In this document: positions 18,001 through 24,945 of the stretch, piece by piece
Layout of the letters: every line of letters starts with the position of its first letter
How positions within the stretch are numbered: the stretch's first letter is position 1
DNA from: F1-80-MAGs062 sp046345315
Lineage (GTDB): Bacteria > Planctomycetota > Planctomycetia > Planctomycetales > Planctomycetaceae
Assembly (NCBI GenBank): GCA_046345315.1
Contig: JBKDKA010000138.1
Span: 1-64,000, forward strand
Length of the DNA stretch: 64,000 nt
Direction: 5' to 3'
The notes under the pieces: generated by a model
Told to the model about the DNA's origin: nothing
What the model saw: only the letters and a program-made list of their open reading frames with translations
The model's database searches: none
Made by a program: the position numbers and the translations under genes

Positions 18001-19991
18001 GAGTCGGGCGAAAACAAAGTGGCGAAAACTGTGATGAGACGCGAATCGTGGAAAGCGTGGCGTCTTGTTCCTGTCTGCGCATCCCATAGAGTTATGATGC
18101 CTGGAGATCGACTGAGGGGTACACCTGCTGCTGAATTCGCAGGAGCCGATTTCTCCCCTGGTTGCGAGGTTGTCAGCAGAAATCTTCCATCAGAACTATA
18201 GGCTGCCGAAGTGACTGCTGATCCGTCATCAAACAGATGAACAGTCACACCAGACTCGATGTCAGATTCTATCGCAGGAGCACTTTTGCCACTGAAGTTC
18301 TGCAGTGCTGTCGTCACCATACGCTGGCCATCGGGACTGACTGCAATTGTCGCACTCACCTCGCTGCGCGGCGAAAATGTTCTCACTTCATGGTTCAGCC
18401 CCATGGTCGTCAGAAGAGCTGAGTTCGCGTCGACACCCGGACTCAGCTGTGCTCCCCGCTCAGCAAGCAGCATTGCGAGTCCCGGATTCTCGTCTTTCAT
18501 CAACGCCGCATTGGCGATCAGTCGCAGACCCTCAGATTTATCGAGCAACGATTCAGTTCGCTCTCGCTGAATGATCTCCGCATTCAGTGATCTCCAGATC
18601 ATTCCAGAGGCGATCAGCGTGGAAAAGAAAATGATCATACCACCAAATGCGATAGCCGTTGCGAGTGCCACATGTCGTCGCACCAATCTGCGAAAACGCT
18701 GAATCAATGTCGGACGGCGCGCAAGGATCGGCAAATCATCCTGAAACCGCCTGAGATCATCGGCCAGCTCCTGCGCCGTCTGATAACGATCATCCGGGTT
18801 CTTGGAGATCGCTTTCAGAATGATTGTTTCCATGTCCTCAGGGATCCCGCGATTCAGTTGCCTGATGCTGATCGGTTCATCGAAGCACACCTGCCGGATA
18901 ATCTCTTTCGGTGTCTCACCCTGATAAGCTTTATGCAGCGTCAACAGCTCATAAAGTGTAATTCCCAATGAGTAAATATCCGTCCGCTGGTCGACAAGTA
19001 CACGCTGCCCCAGAGGTTGCTCCGGACTCATATACCTTAAGGTACCGATGACTTCTCCTGTCATGGTCAACGCTCCTGCACCCTGAATCTGCGCAAGACC
19101 GAAGTCGGTGACCCAGACTTTGCCGGTAGTCTCCAGGAGCAGGTTTGACGGCTTGATATCACGATGAACAACGCCAACCAGATGAGCATGATGAAGCGCT
19201 TCGGCTGCCTGGATGCCGATGCTGACGACTGAAGCAAACGCCTTTCGTTCCGTGACGGATGCTTTTTGATCCGTCATCATGCTGATGAACTCCGCAGACG
19301 GAAATGATGCAGCTGAGATCTCCGGACCTGCCGAACGAACCTTCGCTGAAATCTCGTCATCCGCTTTCTGCGCCGGGTCGGGATTCTTCAGAGTCGTCGC
19401 CGTTCGATTCGGCGGTGTTTCGCCAGAGCGTCGGAGCAATCTCGAATCCCGCAGATTCTTTGCATGCCGGATGTGATAAGCTAAATCGCGACCATCAATC
19501 ATCTGCATGGCGTAGTAATGAAAGCCGGCTTCGGTTCCGATGGAGTACACCGGGACGATTCCCGGGTGATTCAATTGCGCTGCGGCACGTGCTTCGTTCT
19601 GGAATCGCAGAATCTGCCTTTTGTCCATGCGGCCAGTCTGCGGAAGCATCTTAAGCGCCACTCGCCGCTGGAGAGAATCCTGAACAGCTTCAAAAACAAC
19701 CCCCATCCCCCCACGACCAATCTCACGAACAATCGTGAACTCTCCGATTCTTTCTGGTTGATTCCGAGGTGAACAGCTCTGTGGCTGAGTGAGTGCATTC
19801 TGAGAAGCATTATGAATGATAAAGCCGTCTTCCGCAGGAGGCGTCTCGCCTGGTGTTTCAATAACGATCAGAGTCGGTGACCGGCCATCGGCATCCTGCC
19901 GGCTGGATCGTGGCAAATCGGAATCCGGCATATTCGGCATACTTTCTCGATGTTCTCGGGAACCCAGGTAGTCCAACACTCCTGCATGCAT
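15084..19991 (-). CDS. Ser/Thr protein kinase with WD40 repeats
   Basis: 1635 residues. A Hanks-type kinase domain begins near residue 82: Gly loop EIGRGGMGVVFEA (89-101), ATP lysine K114 in VALKML, catalytic HRDIKPSN at 276-283 and DFG at 296-298. A ~75-residue charged insert separates the N-lobe/hinge from helix E. One transmembrane helix (about 443-467) leads to a long C-terminal part full of WD40-type units (for example VVLTTFGADGKMVASAGKD). So the kinase is cytoplasmic and the propellers are probably on the other side of the membrane. Typical planctomycete architecture; partner unknown. ATGs at 19940 and 19931 are alternative starts. Confidence 0.85.
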   Translation of the reverse strand: MHAGVLDYLGSREHRESMPNMPDSDLPRSSRQDADGRSPTLIVIETPGETPPAEDGFIIHNASQNALTQPQSCSPRNQPERIGEFTIVREIGRGGMGVVFEAVQDSLQRRVALKMLPQTGRMDKRQILRFQNEARAAAQLNHPGIVPVYSIGTEAGFHYYAMQMIDGRDLAYHIRHAKNLRDSRLLRRSGETPPNRTATTLKNPDPAQKADDEISAKVRSAGPEISAASFPSAEFISMMTDQKASVTERKAFASVVSIGIQAAEALHHAHLVGVVHRDIKPSNLLLETTGKVWVTDFGLAQIQGAGALTMTGEVIGTLRYMSPEQPLGQRVLVDQRTDIYSLGITLYELLTLHKAYQGETPKEIIRQVCFDEPISIRQLNRGIPEDMETIILKAISKNPDDRYQTAQELADDLRRFQDDLPILARRPTLIQRFRRLVRRHVALATAIAFGGMIIFFSTLIASGMIWRSLNAEIIQRERTESLLDKSEGLRLIANAALMKDENPGLAMLLAERGAQLSPGVDANSALLTTMGLNHEVRTFSPRSEVSATIAVSPDGQRMVTTALQNFSGKSAPAIESDIESGVTVHLFDDGSAVTSAAYSSDGRFLLTTSQPGEKSAPANSAAGVPLSRSPGIITLWDAQTGTRRHAFHDSRLITVFATLFSPDSERIVLPGPDNTVRIFSAQDGSLQNSLAGHTDEVVLTTFGADGKMVASAGKDNTVRVWDVASGREVQKFAVQWDAEEPMAIAFAKGSEYLVISTADGTRLVSVGTAENVNSSHWPESEFRLSQDGGLIALFFKFDRQVTVRDLRSLSPTTVVRTPDRILSADLSDDGSLLLVTTIKEGLLFGTEDGSLIASLKGHTDRVLEGRFTKGSERVVTTSIDGTVRCWSVRNGNSRFQLHPQPAQISPSPWSFSSDSSHAIVASKAIWQSELIHPDGTRGTSRFPGFATENVVNLNHLITADERNVYVTEGNSLRRIGLLHNATDRIQDVKAIAGTSELVVLLDSGKVILWDTTTNRRTDLGDPEETVLSIDVHPATRRVALGNEAGRCVIYDANTRGIVRQLNHEQQAVFVRFDRSGTRLLTVDSGNTTRLWSLDQEMPLQTLHETDATCDRAEFSGDEKYILTICHLKTDHVRCWQTDTGQKTGQTPLIEGADVYCHAAQPLAAIASVRNGLLLWNLETGQQRQMAESAAMSPVLLMDRLISVEADPNYQIPDSVRSGWRGVPEFVRASVVTRDLVSGERISVQSVPGEPGKLALDSETGQILSPFRMFSADVIQMADHRKLTSIGQHAGPITFSSLSGSGNSIRAVCTSLDGTISISDLSGRLLHRLQGSPDPILNASVSADGQRLATFHANGAGEIWDLAEGVRIAEFPEAPAPMQSVAFSRSGNQLLLAGGTASVTIRDLLNRTEKAIPLESPVRYAGWKHDEKQLLIIYQITAKNQKPAINPTPSDDLSGGAAESTTNSNALLLEIDSGNQIPLSVQHPVKSGCLSPDGTHVALLENNGALTLCRTDNGNARSDFNANRRPVYNAAFSPDSQELLVQHDGELSLWEVATGIEVLRIPDVGRQHWGVAMQTSADWTPFTPDGQWMISAVPEMQKWPRDPLAEAARRVPRQLSSAERLRFSVDLISDASENPD

Positions 19992-20322
19992 CTAAGTATG
20001 CCACCGCTGTCTCCAAAAGAAAACTGATATTCAAACCGGAGTGACATCACATCTGTACGATGTGATCTGTTTCGCGAACATAGAGCCTCTCGTGTGGGCT
20101 CTTACGCTTCTCGCAGCCTCCTGAATCGCTCGACTGGACAGGCTCGGTTCTGAGAAACTGAGAGCAGCCACCGGAATATCCCACAGGCTCTGCAGCAAAT
20201 GAAGCCGCCTCCGAGTTCGACGCAACAGAGCATTTCTTTTTCGACGCATGCGGCTCAGTATCGATCAGTCTAATCGGTACAATCACCCGCAGGTGACATC
20301 CGATCTGCGACAGACAGAGTCA
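19992..20322. other. intergenic spacer, no gene seen
   Basis: About 330 bases between two minus-strand genes. Short frames exist (for example 20047-20286, minus) but encode Ser/Lys-rich sequence without motifs or a ribosome binding site. It must hold the promoter of the kinase gene; no recognisable site was found. Confidence 0.45.
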
Positions 20323-21369
20323 TCAAATATCATTCTCTCGTCGAGTGGCCACCACGTGGACGGTCGCACCGCTGCGGAGGATCGCCGCGACAATGCTCAG
20401 CAGCAGTGCCGGGAGGGCAAGGATCCAGAACCATAACCAGAGTTGAACTCTCAGCAGTGGCGACAGTCGACTACGGTGCTCCCCACCATGACTATGCAGC
20501 ATGGCATAAAGGGAATTTCTCGGAAGCCATCGCAGTTTGTTCAGTGCACTCTGAATCCAGCCGAAAGGGTTCTGTCGCAGCGAAAAATGGTGGCTCGACT
20601 GACATTCGAAACCACACTCCTGCAGCAGATTTTCCAGCGCAGAGAGCGGAAAATGAAACAGATGACGAGGTGGATCCAGGTGAAACCATGCAGGCCCTGA
20701 CCATCGCGACTGAAGGCTTGAGAAATTGGGGACCGCGACGATGATTCTGCCTCCGGGCTTCAGAATTCTGCGAGCTTCACTCAGGACAGATTTCGGATTC
20801 TGAACGTGCTCAAGTACGTGCCAGATAATGATTCCGTCAAAGTACTGATCCGGATACTGAGCCTCATTCAGGGAATTCGCGATGCGTGTCTGAACTCGCT
20901 GATCAATGCCCTGCACCGCATGTGTCGAAACTTCAAAACCATGCGTTTCAAATCCGCTGTCAGCCAGAGCCCCAAGCGTAATTCCTCGCCCACATCCGAC
21001 GTCCAGCACGCGTCCCCCGAGGCGCATCTGACGAGCGACGAACCAGGCTCGACGCACTCCCACCATTCGCACCAATGGTTCAATCAGTCCGGAAAACTTG
21101 GAACCTTCATTTCCGTAATAGTCATCCGGATAGAAGGAAGCCAGTTCTTCGAGCGTCGGCTCCGGATGCAGAATTCCCAGGCCGCATTGTGAGCATTCAA
21201 CGATCGAATATTTCGTGCCCTGAATCTCAAATCTTGGCTTTCCGACACCGCCACGACAGACGTTGCATGGCGGAATGGAAATCTCAGCAGTCGAGTCCGA
21301 AATATTCGTGACGCTGAGCGAGTATAACGCGAAGGCGTCATTTGCCGCAGGATTCCGATGAGACGTCAT
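20323..21369 (-). CDS. class I methyltransferase with N-terminal Cys motifs and C-terminal membrane segment
   Basis: 348 residues. The N-terminus has two CxxC pairs (C35/C38, C59/C62), a zinc-ribbon pattern common before Methyltransf_23-type domains. The SAM site is VLDVGCGRGI (121-130), with GIIIWHVLEHVQNP as the post-motif and a PGGRIIVAVPN strand. A hydrophobic segment near the end (LWLWFWILALPALLLSIVAA) could anchor it to the membrane. Its ATG overlaps the stop of the GT39 gene by four bases, so it probably methylates a glycan or lipid made by that enzyme. The substrate is not shown by the sequence. Confidence 0.8.
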   Translation of the reverse strand: MTSHRNPAANDAFALYSLSVTNISDSTAEISIPPCNVCRGGVGKPRFEIQGTKYSIVECSQCGLGILHPEPTLEELASFYPDDYYGNEGSKFSGLIEPLVRMVGVRRAWFVARQMRLGGRVLDVGCGRGITLGALADSGFETHGFEVSTHAVQGIDQRVQTRIANSLNEAQYPDQYFDGIIIWHVLEHVQNPKSVLSEARRILKPGGRIIVAVPNFSSLQSRWSGPAWFHLDPPRHLFHFPLSALENLLQECGFECQSSHHFSLRQNPFGWIQSALNKLRWLPRNSLYAMLHSHGGEHRSRLSPLLRVQLWLWFWILALPALLLSIVAAILRSGATVHVVATRRENDI

Positions 21370-22970
21370 GGTGCCTCCGAAGCTGGAAGGACATAACGTT
21401 CCACGCGAACATTCGGCCAGGTCTTCTCGTTCTGAAGAGCAAACCCGGAACTCCTGGCGATCTGCTGCAATCCCGCCAGCGAAGCTCGATTCAGGTCCGT
21501 ATCCGTCGCCGCTGCAACCCAGAATGAGGTTTCCGTGCCTGAACCGGAAAGCATCCGACTCCGAAAATTCAATGGGACATCGTGTGAAACATCCCAGCGA
21601 AATGGCAGGCCAACACGCGGATGCAGAGATTCAAGATAAAATCGACTGACGCGACATGCGACATATTCGAGAAAGACATCATCCGTCGGAAACGCCGGAA
21701 CCAGACTGGATTCTGCCAGACCACTCTGAACAAAGATCTGTTCACCAGCCTTCGAATTGGCCGCAAGAAACAGATTGGCATCCCGCCATTCTGCATCGGT
21801 GGGACTTCCCAGTCGACCCAACTGCCATGGAAGCAGCGGCGACATTGCCCATGAACTGACAATCGTGACGATCGCTCCGAGCACCACTCCGGTCCGATGA
21901 GATTTCGTGCTCATCATCGCTGCAATCAGACATGCACCGGCTGGCGCATATGCAACGCGATATCTTGGATTCGCGAGGCTTGAAAGGTCACCCGAAGCCA
22001 GCACAGCCAAAATCAGCAGAGGGAAGAGCGAACACATCGCAAGGACCAGCAGCCAGCTTCCTTCCATCTTCATCTCTGATGACTGATCAGCACTGCGTTT
22101 TCTGCAGAGGGTTCGTGATGTCAGCAGGCCCATGGGAATCCCCAGCCACCAGACCGGGCCGATGAAGCTCCAGATTGACTGATCAGCCGACATATAGTTC
22201 AGATAAGGACCCCATTCGCGCAGTCGGAGCACCGACGGGATGAGCGGCATACAAAGCAGTGTCAGAGCCATCATGGCAAGCAGCCAGGGAGTCAGGCCTG
22301 TTCCGGGCTTTCGGGCTCGGAAACTGCTGAAACCCAGACATCCGGCGGCAAGAATCACGAGCAGCGCCGATGTGTAATGCGTCCACATTAATCCGGCTGC
22401 TGAAAGCGTCCATGCGACGACCCAGCGCACCTGAGGACCGTGTTTCAGCCATCGAAGCGTTGCCCAGACCACAAGGGAAGCCATCAGGAGAACCAGCCCG
22501 TAACAGCGAGCGATGCGGACTTCATCCAGTGCCTCCGGATGCCACGCAAGCAGTAGTGCTGCGATTCCGCCCGGCAATCGACCTCTCAGTGTGGTGCCTG
22601 CGAAGTAGATGACCGGCACGGCAATCAGGTGACATAAGGCCGAAGGCAGGCGAAATACCAGTTCACTTTTTCCCAGAGCGAGCAGAAACAATTCCTGAAG
22701 CCACCCGGAGAGCGGTGGAATGGCCGTATAGCTGAGGCTTCGGCTCAGCGTTGTTCCGGGCAGATCCGAGTCGATCATCCAGTAAGAACCGTGCTCATCG
22801 AGCACCAGCGGTCCGGCACTCCACATCGGGAACATCAGACCGATGCTGCTGAGACAGGCCAGAACCAGCAGCAGTCGCCCGATGCTGTCGCCAGCGGGAT
22901 CTGACTGGACGCTTCGTCGAGCTGCGGAATCGGTCAATTGGCTCTGCACGTTGCGTTCATCTCTGGCCAC
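21366..22970 (-). CDS. GT39-like (ArnT/PMT-type) membrane glycosyltransferase
   Basis: 534 residues with about 11 hydrophobic segments. The first loop carries the Asp-Glu pair D58/E59 in LVLDEHGSYW, the pattern of the catalytic loop in ArnT and protein mannosyltransferases, and the RLPSALCHL and DEVRIARCYGL segments also fit this superfamily. A soluble C-terminal domain of about 140 residues follows. Such enzymes use a polyprenyl-phosphate sugar and act on the outer face of the cytoplasmic membrane. It is translationally coupled to the downstream methyltransferase. Acceptor and sugar are unknown. Confidence 0.8.
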   Translation of the reverse strand: MARDERNVQSQLTDSAARRSVQSDPAGDSIGRLLLVLACLSSIGLMFPMWSAGPLVLDEHGSYWMIDSDLPGTTLSRSLSYTAIPPLSGWLQELFLLALGKSELVFRLPSALCHLIAVPVIYFAGTTLRGRLPGGIAALLLAWHPEALDEVRIARCYGLVLLMASLVVWATLRWLKHGPQVRWVVAWTLSAAGLMWTHYTSALLVILAAGCLGFSSFRARKPGTGLTPWLLAMMALTLLCMPLIPSVLRLREWGPYLNYMSADQSIWSFIGPVWWLGIPMGLLTSRTLCRKRSADQSSEMKMEGSWLLVLAMCSLFPLLILAVLASGDLSSLANPRYRVAYAPAGACLIAAMMSTKSHRTGVVLGAIVTIVSSWAMSPLLPWQLGRLGSPTDAEWRDANLFLAANSKAGEQIFVQSGLAESSLVPAFPTDDVFLEYVACRVSRFYLESLHPRVGLPFRWDVSHDVPLNFRSRMLSGSGTETSFWVAAATDTDLNRASLAGLQQIARSSGFALQNEKTWPNVRVERYVLPASEAP

Positions 22971-23089
22971 GAAAATTTGCTGGTGTCTGCTTTACTGCTG
23001 AATCCATATTCCATCACAAGTTGCGAGCATACGCCAGAAGTTCGGAACCGCTGCACACCGATTTCATCGATATCGATGAGGATCAGAAT

Positions 23090-24544
23090 CTATCGGACCA
23101 GTTCTTCGATCGCTTTCATGACTTTTTTCTCGCAGGGCCCCGTGAGTGACCATGTCTGCTCGAAGCCGCCTCGGTCAGTGAAAATGTGGTCCGGACCATA
23201 GTACCAGACTCCGCAGTCACCATATCCTGCCACGCAGACAAAGCTGTCGGCAGCAGCGTTTCTCTGAGCAAACAGCTGGAATTCGACAAACGGCTCTCCG
23301 GGAAGATGAACGATCGCGATGTTACCGATTCTCAGTCGCGTCGCCTGCCCGACATGCCCGTTCCGCAGTCGCTCTCCAAAGCTGGAAAACATGGATGCGG
23401 TGAGCCGCGATGAGAATGGCTGCTTCCGGTCAAGCTGCTGGCGAAGGGCGTCCGGATGGAACGGGCCATCTTCACGAACCGTGAATCGGATCGGAGACGA
23501 TTTCCATGTGATCTGGTCTGCAGTCAGCGAGGAGAGCTCAACGATGTTATCGGGGACCGCGCCGCTGCTGCGCTCCATCGCGTCCTGAATTCGCGATGCC
23601 AGTTCCTCTCGAGCACCTTGAGTTCCGTCGTTGTATTTTCCAACGGTGATGTTTCCGCCACAGCCAGTGAAATAGATCTGAAAGATCTTTGTTGTTTTCT
23701 CGTGCCGATCACGAGCCATTCCGACGGCATCCCATGAAACTCTCGCGTCTCCATAGAAGGTCTGGGGGTGAGTTGCATAATAGTGCAGCTGGACAATCTT
23801 TTCTTCGCCATCCATCAGCGTCAGTGTCCGCAGCCATGGGTCGATCAGACCTTCGGGAGCGTTTCGAATGTTCAGCTCTCGAGTCAGACTGGTGCGAACT
23901 GAGATGCTTCCGTCCGGCTGAGGCACACGTCGATTCGACGCCACTCGATCGACAGTCGCTCGTGTGGCAATGATCCGAGTCACGGGCCGGAGTTCACCTG
24001 CGGCCTTTCGGATAGCTTTCGCAGTATCCGACGACACTTTCTGCGTGAACTGAAGATGCTGCTTGAGTTCTGCGCTGTCCTCACCATGCAGTATTCGCAC
24101 CGCATCTGCATCGATGATCGGCGCGGAGTGCTGGTGCAGGGATTGCAGAGCGACGCGCTCTCGGGTTGTTCCCGCCGCCGCCGCCATCGCATCTCGAATC
24201 TGTTCGTCACTGGAATTTGAGATCCCACAGAAATCCACAGCGGCCATGACGCAGGTGAGATCTCCGCTCTTGAGAAGTAATCCCCGAAGTTCCAGCGGAT
24301 GCTCGATGCGGTCGATCTTCGGCATACAGCCCACGCATGGCCCGTTTCCGATCTGCGGTGTGACGTCCACTCGAAACGTTGCTGCCAGCAATCGAGACTC
24401 TGCAGCAGCTTCGAGATCTGCACTCCCGCACAGAACCATAGCGATGATGGCGGCAATCCACGGGTGAAAAGTGAAGGCTCTGCACTGAAACAGAGAACGA
24501 GAAACTCGATTCTGATTCAAACTAACCGGTGCGAGTGAAGTCAT
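23090..24544 (-). CDS. secreted neutral/alkaline ceramidase-like hydrolase
   Basis: 484 residues with a signal sequence near residues 27-47 (WIAAIIAMVLCGSADLEAAA). The body resembles the N-terminal catalytic domain of neutral/alkaline ceramidases: AATFRVDVTPQIG, LELRGLLLKSGD, VALQSLHQHSAP with the metal-binding-type H137 and H139, and the TGCGGNITVGKYND segment. The protein lacks the C-terminal Ig-like domain of true ceramidases. Such proteins are abundant in planctomycetes, and their substrates are mostly untested, so 'amidase or hydrolase of unknown substrate' is the safe reading. It stands alone, 119 bases from the GT39 gene. Confidence 0.75.
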   Translation of the reverse strand: MTSLAPVSLNQNRVSRSLFQCRAFTFHPWIAAIIAMVLCGSADLEAAAESRLLAATFRVDVTPQIGNGPCVGCMPKIDRIEHPLELRGLLLKSGDLTCVMAAVDFCGISNSSDEQIRDAMAAAAGTTRERVALQSLHQHSAPIIDADAVRILHGEDSAELKQHLQFTQKVSSDTAKAIRKAAGELRPVTRIIATRATVDRVASNRRVPQPDGSISVRTSLTRELNIRNAPEGLIDPWLRTLTLMDGEEKIVQLHYYATHPQTFYGDARVSWDAVGMARDRHEKTTKIFQIYFTGCGGNITVGKYNDGTQGAREELASRIQDAMERSSGAVPDNIVELSSLTADQITWKSSPIRFTVREDGPFHPDALRQQLDRKQPFSSRLTASMFSSFGERLRNGHVGQATRLRIGNIAIVHLPGEPFVEFQLFAQRNAAADSFVCVAGYGDCGVWYYGPDHIFTDRGGFEQTWSLTGPCEKKVMKAIEELVR

Positions 24545-24750
24545 CCTGAACGGACCTGTTGAGCGTCTGAAAAGTTTCCCGGATTCATTTTCAGCAGACT
24601 GTATCAGATGTCAAAATCGTTTACCGTTTCAGGGTCGCGCTTCGTGCGGATTCTCCGACGGCCGATCGCTGCCATCCGATTCTGTTCCGGTGATCACTTT
24701 GATTCGGTGAACGTTCAGGTCAGGTGAACAACTCAGTTATTCATCCTCAT
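24545..24750. other. intergenic spacer upstream of ceramidase-like gene
   Basis: About 200 bases, no gene seen. Together with the miniature element at 24755-24930 it forms a 400-base gap between divergent genes. No promoter consensus was recognised. Confidence 0.4.
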
Positions 24751-24754
24751 CTAA

Positions 24755-24930
24755 CTGGACAGCGGCATGTTCGGAAGTGCAGCGAACAGAGGTTTGTCAT
24801 TCCCGCGCAGGCGGGAATCCAGTGCGTCGAATGCTGGATTCCCGCCTGCGCGGGAATGACGATCCCCCAAAAATCGTCGTTTGATGAAGCACCATCGCAC
24901 TTCGACTGAGGAAGACATGGCGCTGTCCAG
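24755..24930. mobile_element. miniature inverted-repeat element (MITE-like), CTAA target duplication
   Basis: The ends are CTGGACAGCGGCATG (24755-24769) and its inverted counterpart CATGGCGCTGTCCAG (24916-24930), matching at 14 of 15 positions. Directly outside them is the same tetramer CTAA on both sides (24751-24754 and 24931-24934), as expected for a target-site duplication. The 176-base element has no transposase, so it would be non-autonomous. Four-base YTAR-type duplications are known for the IS5 group; family assignment is inference. It ends about 12 bases before the ATG of the 839-residue secreted protein, next to that gene's ribosome binding site. Confidence 0.7.
24796..24860. repeat. 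REP-like double palindrome (ATTCCCGC...GCGGGAAT type)
   Basis: Two perfect 27-base arms (24796-24822 and 24834-24860) are separated by an 11-base loop. Each arm is itself a hairpin, ATTCCCGC-GCAG-GCGGGAAT. This sequence type recurs widely in bacterial genomes (dRS3/REP-like) and gives the familiar spurious translations VIPAQAGIQ and WIPACAGMT. It lies inside the miniature element at 24755-24930. Confidence 0.8.
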
Positions 24931-24945
24931 CTAAGGAAAGAAAGC

